From: Aurelia coerulea
Lineage: Eukaryota > Cnidaria > Scyphozoa > Semaeostomeae > Ulmaridae
Assembly (NCBI GenBank): GCA_039566865.1
Contig: CM076949.1
Coordinates: 14,175,501 to 14,239,500 of the forward strand
DNA length: 64,000 bases
Direction of reading: 5' to 3'
Below the pieces are notes generated by a model. It made no database searches and was not told the DNA's origin. It saw only the letters and a list, made by a program, of their open reading frames with translations. This document shows positions 1 to 10,713 of the stretch, piece by piece. The number at the start of each line of letters is the position of its first letter. Positions within the stretch are counted from its first letter, which is position 1. A program made the translations under genes and the position numbers.

Positions 1-1
1 C

Positions 2-396
2 CTTGATTTAAAACAAACGCGAAACAAAACTTATCACTTTGACAGTTTGAAATCTACTCAAGCTCCGTCCACCATCGTGGCCAGGATAAAAGACGCCGAA
101 AAGCTGGGGAACATTTTCATGCAAAGAAATGGGCGTTTGATGGAAAATTCATCGAGATTGAGCAAGGATACAACTGTTGTTAGATTTATGTAAGTAAGAA
201 AGCTTCAGTCCTTGTTCTTTCTTATATGTATACACACTTCAACCTATAATGTTGCGTCGTTATTTCAATACAACAGCAACAACATCAATTCTGTTACCAT
301 GGTGGCAGAATGCTTCAATCATTTCGGGGTACAAGAGCACAAGAAGAAAGACACAATCGAGACAGAGATAACCGAGATAACAATCAGCCATTTACG
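2..396 (+). CDS. Partial unidentified host-like gene, two exons
   Basis: Positions 2-189 form one open frame running in from the window edge. It ends at a strong donor (GTAAGTAAG at 190). A second open stretch, 277-396, follows an acceptor (ACAACAG ending at 276) and ends at a GTATGA donor. Joining phase 2 of exon 1 to exon 2 keeps the frame open through both, giving a lysine-, serine- and threonine-rich product with no motif I recognise. The 87-bp intron contains stops in frame. The gene is incomplete at both ends: the upstream part lies outside the window and no third exon is evident. It could be host coding sequence or a domesticated or transposon-derived exon. The matching splice phases are the main support; function unknown. 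Confidence 0.4.
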
Positions 397-399
397 GTA

Positions 400-1005
400 T
401 GAATTTTATTTTCTTTTACTAGTATTAGCTTAGGCCGCCATAATGCGCGATTGGGCTTCCTGTGGACACACGTGTTCCGAAAGGACTTAACAAGCAATTT
501 TCCTTTTTATGATTGTATTTCCTCTTGCTCTTGAGCGTTCCATTTTCGCTCGTCTAATTCTTCCGTTACTTGCTCGATCCTAGCGTTCTATTAAACATTC
601 TTTCTTTTTCTATAATCTTCGCTTCTACTAAGTTCCTTTACTACTGACGAAGGGCATGGCCCGATACGTTTAGTTTCGTTTTTCTATGGCGATAAAGTAT
701 TATTTTTGATGAGTAATCAGTTATTTTTGCTTTGATAATTCCTAGCATGAAAATAGATGTCGAAAAATATTTTCTCTGACCCAACACTACTAAAATTTAT
801 GAAGTCAGCATCTTAAATCCGTGGACAAGTGCCCCAACTGATTAGATTGTTGATAATTTATTTGGAAATTTCAATATTTTGATTTTAGTAATATCTAGAA
901 TTTGAGGAACCCAGCAGAACAGAAAGCCCCCTCCCCTAACTTGGGAAACTAGATAGAATATTTTATATATATACTCATCTCTTCCTTAGTAACTGGTGCA
1001 CGTAA
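400..1005. other. Gene-free stretch, possible PLE-like remnant
   Basis: No coding frame is supported here. The one notable motif is at 644-667: CTGACGA, then a GGGC/GCCC hairpin with an ATG loop, then GATAC. This resembles the core of the degenerate hammerhead motifs found in Penelope-like elements, so a decayed pseudo-LTR is possible. The rest is AT-rich. Confidence 0.25.
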
Positions 1006-1007
1006 AC

Positions 1008-1164
1008 TTACCCTGGGTACCAGAGCCAAAAAATAATAAAGTAAAAATTAAAAACAAGGAAAGAAGGAAAGAAAGTTTCTTTCTTACCTCTTTTCTTCCT
1101 TCTCTCTTCCTTTGCCAAATTTTTTAATTTCCTTTTAATTTTGAGGCTCTGGTACCCAGGGTAA
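1008..1164. mobile_element. Short hairpin MITE
   Basis: A 20-bp terminal inverted repeat, TTACCCTGGGTACCAGAGCC at 1008-1027, recurs inverted at 1145-1164. The interior is purine-rich on one arm and pyrimidine-rich on the other (GGAAAGAAGG versus CCTTCTCTC), so the whole element can fold. No coding capacity. The CCTGGGTACCAGA end motif recurs at about 30.79 kb and 53.31 kb, so this belongs to a dispersed hairpin family. Confidence 0.6.
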
Positions 1165-1214
1165 CGTAAAAACTTAACTTTCCATACACTTGAATGCCAA
1201 TTACGACTAAGCCT

Positions 1215-3150
1215 AGTCTATTTTATAAGCCTTGTGCGTAGCGTGAAGGCCTTGTGAAGAGTTTGGTTCATAAAGGGACTGTCATTGGCACGAATGTACC
1301 TCTTTTTCATTGGTCCATGTTTATCTACAACACGTTGAAACGTATCCTGAAAGGACGTGTGGTCAAATGTTGTACTTCAAGATCAGCGAGTTCAGTCTGA
1401 AGATCCTGTCGAAATACATCTTCTCGAAAGTGTTTATTGTCTCTGTAATTTACAACGTTTGGTTTTTGCTTGTCGAAAGAAGCTTTCAAAACGGTAACAA
1501 TCATTTTGTAAAAATCAGATAGCCCAGTTTTGATCGACGTTGTGTGTTGAAAGTTCCTTCCTCTATTTGTCAATATAAAATCAATACATATAGGGTTACC
1601 GGACTTAAAACACGTAGGCTCTTTTACTAAGTTCTTGAGGGCGAAAAGATCCATGAAGTAACCTATCTCCTGTTCTGTTTCAATGGCATTGAAATCACCA
1701 AGAACAACGAAATGTTCATATTTGTCACGATAATGATCTATTGCTGTACTAAGTTGGCCGAAAAAGTAAGGCCGTGATTGGGTTGGTGGGCGGTACGGTA
1801 TATGCAAAAAAGAGCCCACTTCTTTTTCCGTAAGTTAATTTCGAAACCAATACATTCAATATCATCATCAAACTCGAAAGACTCGAGCTGTTTGGAAGGG
1901 ATATCCTCATTAACAAAAACTAGCAGACCACCTCCATTGCTATTCATATCTTAACGAAATGGTTCCGAGTAGCCCTGGATGAAAAATTGCCCTTTAGGGA
2001 ATGAGTTATCAATTTTGGTCTCAGCTACTATTAGAATATCGATGTTATCGCTAACAAAGTCTTTGAGTCCTTCGAATTATTTTTTATTGAGTTTATATTA
2101 AGGAATCCAATAACCAGACGCCCTAAGTTTTTTAGCCGGAGGTTTTTCAATTCAGAATTTCCATCCCTATCCTCCTTGTCTTCCAAGTTTGAGGAACGCT
2201 CTTGAATACCATCATCAATAGCATGAGGGGGGTCGTCAGACAAGAAATAAGGGAGGGTATATATTCTACTATTTCTATAGTGGGTGGCGACTCATTAAAA
2301 GGGGAGGGCATATTGTCCGCAGATAGGTCGTAACAGTTTTTCTCTAGTCAATATCCCATTTCATTTATAAAATTATTGGCTAAAATAACGGTACCTGCAT
2401 AATTTAGATGTAGTCCACTTCGATTAAGATGTAATTTTGGATCATTTTGGATTAAGCTTCATTCGATCACACTCCCTTTCCAGTGCCCTGTTCACTTCAA
2501 GTGAATTGCCATTCAATTCGTCTGCTCTCTGAACAATTCACGATACAATGACTTCGGTTTCTCTACTTTCCATTTGTTTTGCAAGTTCAATGATGTTTTC
2601 TGCAATGATCCATGGGGATTCTTTTGATCTAAGATCGTTAGTACCACAATGCATTATAATTCGATTTGGCGCTTTCTTGATGGTAGGGCAAACATAACTG
2701 TTCATCGCGTCGGTATTGGCCCCTGCGAAGGATCTAACAATTACATTTTCACAGTGGTTGATTGCTTCATTCATCGTATGGCCTTGTGAATGCCCTTTAA
2801 AATCAAATCCCCTAATATCTCCGTTGTTTTTCGTCCTTTCTGGGCTGCAGTACTGCGCGCACGATTGTTTTCTTCATGTTTTCTTTCGTTTTCATTCAGT
2901 TGCTTGGTTTCAAGAGTGCCAAAACTATTCATCAGGGCGGGATATTCTTTTGTGGAGAGAAACAAAGAGTTATCTGCAGTGTTTCTGCGTTCAGGTTGTT
3001 TGTTTTGCAATGCTTCACTGTACGTCTCCTCCCCTGGGGCTACTTTCCTGTTTGCGCGTTCTGTCCAGGACTTTTGTTCCATTGATAACGTTGTTCTCCG
3101 GGGACGTACAACTTGCCATTTGTAGCTTTGCCTTTCAACGCAAACTTTCG
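1215..3150 (-). pseudogene. CR1-like LINE remnant: SGNH-like domain and APE endonuclease, RT missing
   Basis: Read leftward from 3150, frames at 3082-2771 and 2774-2538 give a charged N-terminal region. An SGNH-hydrolase-like block follows, with IIMHCGTNDLRSKESP, a domain typical of cnidarian CR1-type LINEs. After several frameshifts comes an apurinic-type endonuclease: a start block with VIGFLNINSI near 2110, GGGLLVFVNEDIPSKQL near 1920, VVLGDFNAIETEQ near 1700, and SDFYKMIVTVL near 1490 in place of the usual SDH motif. A last frameshift near 1345 leads into a block ending near 1215. The reverse transcriptase that should follow is absent, so the element is 3'-deleted, the opposite of usual LINE truncation. 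It is dead. Its 5' end abuts the truncated 3' end of the R2-like element. Confidence 0.75.
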
Positions 3151-3857
3151 TCAGCTTGACCGCACATTCTGCATTTGCTTTCTTGCCGGGTCTTGTCTAT
3201 CTTTGCCTTGATCAAATTAGTTCTGATTGCCTGCTCTTGAGCTGCCATTATCAATGTTTCTGTCTCCCTTTTCAAAGTGCCATCCTGTAACCACAGCCAT
3301 TGCAGCTCGTCCACTAGATTTTCTGTCTGCCTGATGAACTGCCCATGTTGCATCTTTGCTTTCCAGTTGTTTTGCCTTTGGAGTTTTTTTCGTTTCTTGA
3401 ACTCGTCCTTACTTTCAATTGCTGCTTCCCAGTCTGTGGCTTCATCGGCACCTCTTGCAGCACTAATCAGCCTTTCTTCACTCATCTTCACGTATCCTTG
3501 CAATCCCAGTTTAGCTAAATTCACTGTATCTTCGAAGCTCATGAGTCCTCTGCCCCCTTCACTTCGTGGTATGTATAGACGATCAATATTTCTCCTAGGA
3601 TGCAGTGCATTATGCATAGTAATTAGCTTTCTTGTTCTTCTATCCATTTCTTGTAGATCACTAATAGTCCAGTCAAGGAAAGCAGCTGAGTATCTTAGCA
3701 TTGGTATGGCCCATTTGTTAATTGCTTTGATTATGTTGCCACCATTGAGCTTGGTTTCAAGTATGTTTCTTACACGTCTTTTGTAATCTTTTCCAAATTT
3801 GTCTTTCATATCTGTCCAATGTATTTTGTTAGATTGAAATATACCCAGATATTTATA
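3135..3857 (-). pseudogene. R2/NeSL-like LINE, C-terminal part
   Basis: A continuous minus-strand frame (through 3135) encodes the region after the RT palm and thumb of an R2/NeSL-type polyprotein. YKYLGIFQSNK marks the post-palm block. It is followed by INKWAIPMLRYSAAFLDWT, a basic helical stretch, and KCRMCGQADESL, the start of the cysteine-containing C-terminal domain. The zinc-binding motif is cut off at about 3135, so the restriction-like endonuclease is missing. The frame continues in the segment beyond 5727 when the intervening TA-flanked element is removed. The R2/NeSL assignment comes from recognising these blocks and needs a phylogeny. Confidence 0.75.
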
Positions 3858-5726
3858 CCGGGTGCGCCAAAATAAACTATGCATTTTTGGCAGGCCACGA
3901 TAAATCGTACACTGGACTGATTTTGAAGATTCATGACTAAATCTTTAACAGAAAGCCTGAATTAGGTTCTGGGAATTTCTACAAATTTTTCTGTTTTCAC
4001 TCTTTAGAGCTACAAGCGAGTTTCTTAATATTTTCGTTTTCGAAAACACTGAAAACCATCAAAAAACGTTGATCAAATTTTTTAAAGAATCAGCATGAAT
4101 GGACAAAGAGAAAACGTTTTCAGCGTGATTTGGAGACTTGGAAATTGATATTGTAAACTTCTGGACGAGAGTTATTTCAACGATTGGCCTGCTGCGAAAT
4201 TCTGTAGTAGTTACAATAAAGTACCGCCCCAAAAGCCGTCACAAAGTCAAAAATGTAACAAGACTCCATGCTTGCTGGCCCCATGACGTTCCCTCGCTTG
4301 TCTTTTTAACCCCCTTGACACAGGAACACAACCTGCACCAAAGCATAAATTCAATGACATTACAAAAGACAAAACGTTTCTTTATATCCTTGGAAATATT
4401 ATTACATTTCTCTCAAGATAGTACGAGCTAGCATAGGAATCATTCGTCGTACATAGCCGATTGCTCGTGGCCCATGGTCGAAACCGCCAAAGCCTCATAT
4501 TCACGGACCAATCAGACGGCTAAAAAGGGAGGGATACAAAAGAAGCCCGTGAAGATTTTCCTAAATTTTACCTACCTTCATAAAACGCAACAAGGACAAA
4601 AAACTGCTTGAGATTTTCCGAATTTTTTTAAAGCAATCTACTCTCCATATGTTTGGGAGTAAAAGTTTGGATGCTGGTTAAAATATCTCCAGGATTGGTG
4701 GAGTTATGGCCACAAACCAACCGACAAGGCACTGAACCTTGAACAATAGAGATTCTGGCCGGGAGACAATAGTAATAACAATAGTGATTGTTGTAAGAAC
4801 GACCCGAAAACGCCAAAATCTGTGTTTTCAATTGTTCTTGCTATTGTCATTCACTAAATTTTCTTTTATTGAAGATTCAATGCCCCTACAGTTTCTATGT
4901 GAATTGAAAAAGTCCACAAAGGCTTGTTCGCGCATTTCAAGTCATTTGTCAATACTCTAGGGAAGTTTCTGTATTGTACTACTTTTTACATTCATGGCAA
5001 AAGTTTGCTATAGTGAAATAACTTATAAAATTCAAAAGAGGTTTTATCAAGGGGCTTTATCACCTGACTTGAAGTGGCATAAACAGGTCTCGACAAGCCT
5101 TCGCCGATTTTGTCTATTGGCGAGGCAATAACTCCGCCAATCCTGAAGATATTTTAACTGGCATCTAAACTTTTACTCCGAAACATCGGGAGAGTAGATT
5201 GCTTTCAAAAAATTCGGGAAATCTCAAGCAGTTTTTTGTCCTGGTTGCGTTTTGTGAAGGTAGGTAAGATTTAGGAAAATCTTCACGGTTTTCTTTTGTC
5301 TCCTTCGCTTTTTAGCCGTTTGATTGGTCCGTGAAAATGAGGCTTTAGCGGTTTCGACCATGGGCCACGAGCAATCGGCTATGTACGACGAATGATTCCT
5401 ATGCTCTACGAACTCTCTAACAGCAGCTTACAATTAGTCGATTTCTAAATCCCGAGTCACCACCAAAAAGTTTTCTCTTGGTCCATTCATATCGATTCTT
5501 TAGAAAGCTTGATCGACGTTTTTTGATCGTTTTCAGTGATTTTGAAAACGAAAATTTTAAGAAACTCGCTTGTAGCTCTAAATTTGAAAACAGACAGATT
5601 TGCATAAAATCCTAGAATCTAATGCAGGCTTTCTGCTAAATATTAAGTCATAAATCTTCAAAATCGGTCCTGTTTACGATTTATCGTGGCCTGCCAAAAG
5701 TGCATAGTTTATTTTGGCGCACCCGG
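3858..5726. mobile_element. 1.87-kb TA-flanked foldback DNA transposon, non-autonomous
   Basis: Both ends carry the same inverted sequence (CCGGGTGCGCCAAAATAAAC at the left end, inverted at the right) with TA at 3856-3857 and 5727-5728. The inverted arms run for many hundreds of bases: blocks near 3900-4130 and 4430-4720 reappear inverted at 5660-5430 and 5400-5110. The left arm carries about 300 extra bases (roughly 4140-4430). The centre is near 4750-5090. No transposase frame is present. TA duplication and CCGGGTG/CACCCGG ends fit a Tc1/mariner-type non-autonomous element; that class is inferred. It interrupts the R2/NeSL-like gene exactly. Confidence 0.8.
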
Positions 5727-5728
5727 TA

Positions 5729-6690
5729 GCTATCATCTTGCTTTAGTGATCTTATCTTTTCGTCATTGGACAATTCGATTCCATCTGATTTAACTATATT
5801 TCCTCTCTTCATTATCAGAACTGCACAGTTATCTAACCCAAATTGCATGCCTATGTCGTTGCTGAATACCCTAACTGTCTGAACAAGTGAGTCTAGTGCC
5901 TTTTCATTTTTCGCATATAACTTGAGGTCGTCCATGTATAATAAGTGGTTGATTTTCTCTTTACTCTTTGTAAACTCGTAACTAGGTTTCATCTTTCTCA
6001 AAACATGTGCGAGAGGAATCATTGCAACAACAAATAAATGAGGCGAGAGTGCATCTCCTTGAAAAATCCCCCTCTTGATTTTCACTTCTCCCAGTTGCTG
6101 GTTTGTAATGTCAGTTCAACTCTCCAAGTTTTCATTGTCGTTTCAAGGAACAGTTGTATGTTGTCGCTAATACCTAAGGATTTCAAACACTCCAATATCC
6201 ACAAATGAGGGACTATGTCATAAGCCTTTCTGTAATCTACCCAACCCATTGCCAAGTTCTTTTTTCTCATCCTGGCCTCTCGTAGCACCAATCGGTAAAT
6301 GAATAGCAAGTCTGCAGTTCCCATCGATTTTCTTTTGCAACCTTTTTTTTCCTCGGGTAGTAGTTTCTCTGTTTCTAAGAAACCATAGACTTTATCAGTT
6401 ATCAATCCAGTCAGTAACTTCCAAACAAATGGTAGGCAGGTTATTGGTCTGAAATTACTTGATTCTATCTCCTTTGATTTATCCTTTTCAATTAGAACTG
6501 TTCTTCCTTTCGTCATCCATTCAGGTGTATCTCCTTCAAGACAATGAGCAAGATATCGTGTCAAATATTTTGTGCATGTTTGTAAAATTCTTTAGCCAAA
6601 ATCCTTGCACCCCATCGGGACCTGGCGCCTTCCAGTTAGGGATCTTTTTAAGCATCTTTTTCACTTTTGGTTCTTCTACGAACTTCTACG
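5729..6690 (-). pseudogene. R2/NeSL-like LINE, reverse transcriptase core
   Basis: Minus-strand frames at 6564-6082 and 6085-5729 encode RT palm and fingers: SSNFRPITCLPFVWKLLTGL, then MGWVDYRKAYDIVPHLW (first catalytic aspartate), GIFQGDALSPHLF, and LLYMDDLKLYAKNEKAL (YMDD catalytic motif). Upstream, 6690-6565 holds NWKAPGPDGVQGFWLKNF in another frame, so there is a frameshift near 6565 and a second near 6115. The enzyme would prime reverse transcription at a nicked target, but the copy is broken by frameshifts and by a transposon at 3858-5726. The block at 6690 is separated from the N-terminal part by an inserted LINE tail. Confidence 0.8.
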
Positions 6691-6714
6691 AATTTAATCA
6701 ACTACTTCAATACT

Positions 6715-7195
6715 GAAGGCTCTGTTGATGTAAAGAAAAAAAAAACGAAAAAACAAAAAACAAAAAAAAAAAAACAATTAAATAAAATAAAAGAAAATAA
6801 GACGAAAAATAAACGAAAAATTTATTTATTATTTCCTCGAAAAGAAAGAATATGATAAATAAGTTAAGTAACAGAGCAGCAATTCCGTGACTAAGATAGT
6901 ATTTGTTTAATGTTGATATTTTACCCTATGAATTTTTACCCTATGGAATCGAACTGCACTGCAACCGTACCTATTTACCTGTTACTGGTTTCTTTACGAT
7001 TTTTAAATTTTTTTTGCCTTTTTTACATAAAGTTCTTCTTTTTTATTTACTTATACTAAATTGCGTTTTTAAAAGAATTGATTGTTTTTGAGTCTATCAC
7101 TGATTGTGGTAGCATATTCCACGCTTGAATTGTGCGGGGAAAGAACGAAAAGTTATAATAATCTGGTCCAATTCCTGGGACTTGATATGCTTGGT
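6715..7195 (-). mobile_element. 5'-truncated LINE 3' end inserted in the R2/NeSL-like element
   Basis: Read leftward from about 7195, a short frame gives the C-terminus of a LINE ORF2 (HDQAYQVPGIGPDYYNFSFF, then FPRTIQAWNMLPQSVID) and stops after FKNAI. A 3' UTR of about 300 bp follows and ends in an A-rich tail, seen on the plus strand as interrupted A runs at about 6730-6800. The insertion separates two blocks of the R2-like gene. It is a dead-on-arrival truncated copy with no intact gene. Confidence 0.65.
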
Positions 7196-8007
7196 CGTGG
7201 CTATGTCTTGACTTCTTATTGTGCTGATAAGGGTTCAGTTATTTCAACCCTTTGTTGCTTTTGTATATCCTCCATTTCCTTGCTGAAATCACTCAGCCAT
7301 TCTGCCTCTCTGTTATGTTCTGCCTCCTTACCCCAATTTTCCGACCAGAATTTTTTTGATTCATCTGCATCAGGTATAGCATTTTCTTTATTTTGTTCAT
7401 CATTATTAAGTTGCTGATAAAATCTACTCTCGTTGTTCCTGAACATCCTATTTTGTTGGTATTGATTGATTTTTTGCTGGTATCTTGAGATCTTAGCCGT
7501 TTTTGCTTGGATCCTTTGCCTTATTTCCTCTTTAACTACCGTATTTGTAGCTCTTTTTGTTTGATTTTATATTCTCTTTGTATGGCGTCTTGATGTCTTT
7601 TCTTTACAGTTTTCTTTTCTATTAATGAGTTTACTCTACAGAGATCTTTGTTCATCTCCTTTATCTGTCTGACAAGTCTCTTTTTCCACCATGGTTCTTT
7701 TCTTCCATCTATCTTTCTGTTTTAGCACCAATAATTTCAAATACAATAGCCGCTCTATAGTAAATAATATCATTCGTAACTGTGACATTTTCTATTTTAA
7801 GCTTTCCTAGTACACCATCAACGTTCTTCACTGTTTCATTCAGCCTTGCACGATCCACTCCTCTCATTGCTGGCAATCGTACCCATGGTTTCTTCCTAAT
7901 TTCCATCATCATTCTCAATATCTCTCTGTTCTCTTCCGTCAATGCTGCACCGTCCTTGATTTCAACTCCATCTACTTGTTCATTGTGCTCGATTTGTGGA
8001 CCTATTA
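7196..8007 (-). pseudogene. R2/NeSL-like LINE, region N-terminal to RT
   Basis: Two minus-strand blocks (about 8007-7709 and 7446-7216) match the stretch that precedes RT in this lineage. The first runs from IEHNEQVDGVEIKDG through NVTVTNDIIYYRAA. The second contains NNESRFYQQLNN and DADESKKFWSENWGKEAEHN. The region between them (about 7450-7700) is in other frames and basic. The open frame then runs leftward into the repeat at 8013-8368 only because that hexamer repeat has no stops; the true protein does not include it. The copy is degenerate. Confidence 0.65.
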
Positions 8008-8012
8008 TTAGT

Positions 8013-8303
8013 ATCATTATCATTATCATTATCATTATCATTATCATTATCATTATCATTATCATTATCATTATCATTATCATTATCATTATCATTATCA
8101 TTATCATTATCATTATCATTATCATTATCATTATCATTATCATTATCATTATCACTATCACTATCATTATCATTATCATTATCATTATCATTATCATTAT
8201 CATTATCATTATCATTATCATTATCATTATCATTATCACTATCATTATCACTATCATTATCATTATCATTATCATTATCATTATCATTATCATTATCATT
8301 ATC

Positions 8304-8368
<65 letters not shown>
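8013..8368. repeat. (ATCATT)n hexamer microsatellite, about 356 bp
   Basis: Roughly 59 tandem ATCATT units, with a few ATCACT interruptions clustered near 8153-8165 and 8236-8254 and one ATT slip near 8330. It begins exactly where the 3' end of the minus-strand LINE at 8372-10383 should lie, so it is probably an expanded LINE 3' tail. All six reading frames are open, producing meaningless N-D, M-I and S-L dipeptide frames. Confidence 0.95.
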
Positions 8369-8371
8369 ACA

Positions 8372-8954
8372 TTATTTATACACGAAAAATCCCTTCAGCA
8401 AGCAAAACTTAATATACAAAACTACAAACCTACAAGAAGATATATAAATAAAACTAATAGTTCTAGGGTGGGGCTGATCTTCCCGGGAGTCGTGTTTGAG
8501 TTGAATTAAGCTCCTCAAATGTATTTTGAGATGTTTTTTAAATTGTTGCAAAGTAGAGAGCTCCCTGATGGTAGTAGGGATCTCGTTCCAAGCTTTCAGA
8601 CCTGAATAATGAAAACCTTTCTTTGAATACTCAAGATTATATCTCGGAATTTGAATATCCATGCAGTTTCTTGTTTTATAATTTGAGGGCGTGTTTCTTG
8701 TTTGATATCTATCCCAAAGGCTTTCAGGGCAAATCTTATTCATCAACTTATAGGTCATCACCGATCGGTCCAATTTCATTAGTTGTTCTACCGTCAACCA
8801 GTCACTGGACCACTGATCTTGGATTTTTGCCTTTTCTATAATAGAATGTGCTCTGTTTTGAAGACGTTGAAGGGCTTCTACTTTTGTGTTGGAGAGAGAC
8901 CCCCAAATGACGCTAGCATATCGTAAATGACTCTCCACAAGGGAATGGTAAATG
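8372..8954 (-). pseudogene. LINE RT C-terminal part (YADD-type, CR1/L2-like)
   Basis: Minus-strand frame 8938-8372 encodes the post-palm region of a LINE RT: HLRYASVIWGS, QRLQNRAHSIIEKAK, and a C-terminus around FHYSGLKAWNEIPTTIRELS. It continues in frame from the RT core at 9672-10383 once the 709-bp TTAA element and one TTAA copy are removed. The 3' end borders the hexamer repeat. Confidence 0.75.
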
Positions 8955-8958
8955 TTAA

Positions 8959-9667
8959 AGGGGCCTGTGCAAGATAGAGCCTTTGCGCGCCGACGTTCGA
9001 CTTCCTGATTATCAGAAAGTAAGATGGCTACCGCACAGCAGCAAGTTTCATGTTTTCAGCGTTTTCCGTTTTGTGTATTAGAAACAGGTGTCTGGCACTG
9101 GCAGTAAGCTCGAAAGACCAAAAAGGGGAGCAAATGGACCTGTTGTGTATTTTTCCGAGTTGATATAAGTTCTGGATGAATGAGAGCAAAACAAGTAATT
9201 TCAAATTCAAACCTTGGTGCTTATAAATATAAAGGTGCTTTATCTCCGAATGAATCCCAAATTTTGGTGGTCTAAAAAGGCACAATCTATAGATTTGCTA
9301 GCATGTCGGCCATATCATGACGATCGAATTCCAAGCTTTATTTGCGACAGAGAAGATCAGGCCATGTTTGTCTTCAAAAGGACTGTATTTCGATGTAACG
9401 TGAACACAACAGAACGCTTTTTGTGAATAAAGGGTTTAAACAATGTTGGTTAATCTGCATTGAAATATTCAGCAATATTTCCATCAGTTATTGTGTAACT
9501 TACTCAGTTCAAATCAATAAGGACAATAAACATAACAATCATGCAAATCAGCTTAATTTTGCTCACTTGAACGGAACGAAATTGATTCGTGTTCGCTGTA
9601 CCGAAAGGCCAAGTGTTTGTTTTGATTGCATGCACGCCCACAAAGGCTCTATCTTGCACAGGCCCCT
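8959..9667. mobile_element. TTAA-flanked MITE, piggyBac-like
   Basis: TTAA lies at 8955-8958 and 9668-9671. The element begins AGGGGCCTGTGCAAGATAGA and ends with its inverse; about 28 bp of TIR are matched. There is no transposase. Precise TTAA duplication plus a G/C-rich TIR fits a piggyBac-type or other TTAA-targeting family (class inferred). It sits inside the LINE RT coding region. Confidence 0.8.
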
Positions 9668-9671
9668 TTAA

Positions 9672-10383
9672 CCAGCCGGGATTGTGGAACGATTTTCATT
9701 AGCTTTTTCAGAGACCATTGTCCACCAGAGACTTTCCCTTTAACTTTCCTGAATTGTTCGTTCCAATTTAATCCCCCGTCAATAATCATACCTAGCGATT
9801 TTGTCTCCTTAACATGCTTAATTTCTGAGCCATTCAACGTAAATGGCTCATGGGATGATATCTTGTTCGTTCTTCGTGGGTGCCCAATTAACATGTATTC
9901 GGTTTTTTGTGGATTAATGCTTAGTTTGTTAGTTCTCATCCACTCCGAAATATTCGTCATTACTTCCCGCGCGTTTTTAAGAAGCTGTTCCTTGCTATCT
10001 GACGTTAAAGTCGCATGTGTGTCATCTGCGTACAAACCCGCTTTAGAGAGCTTCAGGCAATTTTCAAAATCATTTAGATAGATGATGAATAAGAGCGGGC
10101 CCAGACAAGATCCTTGTGGAATGCCACATGCAACTAAACTATCACTGGATTTTTGATCACCTAAAGAGCGGTACTGTTTCCTATTATTCAAGTAAGAGGC
10201 AAACCAGTCACCTGAAATACCTCTGACACCAATGGCGTTCAATTTCTCAACCATTATTTCGTGATCTGCAGTATCAAAGGCTTTCTTCAGATCAAGAAAC
10301 ACCGACAAATTCAATTGCTTTTTGTCAATTTTTCCATACCAGTTATCAGTGTAATTTATCAAGGATGTTATCGAAATCGCATA
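9672..10383 (-). pseudogene. LINE RT core, YADD motif
   Basis: Minus-strand frame from about 10383 encodes LNLSVFLDLKKAFDTADHEI (catalytic D), IPQGSCLGPLLFIIYLND, and KAGLYADDTHATL (catalytic YADD), then KLSINPQKTEYMLIGHPRR and the thumb region. The N-terminal RT blocks and endonuclease are missing, so this is a 5'-truncated insertion. Only the TTAA element breaks the reading frame within this part, which suggests moderate age. Confidence 0.8.
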
Positions 10384-10419
10384 CTCTTACAAGATGGTGA
10401 TCACTTTGGGCCTAACTTA

Positions 10420-10538
10420 CAAAAACTGTTGTGTGAATTTACAACAGAAAGAGATCTCAAGTCTTGGAAAGAGCAAACTTTCAGTTGGTAAGGTTACTTT
10501 TTGACATTAATTGTAGAAACCCCCGACTTTTCCTTTAA
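10420..10538. mobile_element. Partial copy of the AAGGACAAGTCC MITE family
   Basis: This segment matches the right end of the complete element at 56595-57096: AACTGTTG, GAATTTAC and AGAAAGA blocks, then GTAGAAACCCCC and TTTCCTTTAA. It ends at TTAA (10535-10538). The left half is missing. Confidence 0.55.
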
Positions 10539-10552
10539 TAAATAACCTGCAC

Positions 10553-10660
10553 AGGTCAAAAATCATTTTCTTATCGAGGAGCAAAATTATGGAATGAGCT
10601 GAACACGAAAACAAAATTGGCGCCATCCCTAGCTGCCTTTAAAAAATCCATATGAGAGGT
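10553..10660 (+). pseudogene. LINE RT C-terminal tail fragment
   Basis: A short plus-strand frame, 10557-10654, gives SFSYRGAKLWNELNTKTK followed by SLAAFKKSI and a stop. It matches the C-terminus of the LINE lineage at 21018-22258 (FSYRGAKLWNKL). Too short to be functional. Confidence 0.6.
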
Positions 10661-10713
10661 ACATTTTATTTCTATATGTACTTTTGTTATATAAGCTATA
10701 TCTAAATATTGTA

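Noticed and set aside
2716..3159. Plus-strand frames over 100 codons opposite the LINE
   Set aside because: Antisense shadows of the minus-strand SGNH/ORF1 region; no independent signal.
3277..3786. 169-codon plus-strand frame
   Set aside because: Antisense to the R2/NeSL-like C-terminal domain, which has clear family blocks.
7980..8447. Long frames of alternating N-D, M-I, S-L or poly-I in both strands
   Set aside because: Produced by the stop-free ATCATT hexamer repeat.
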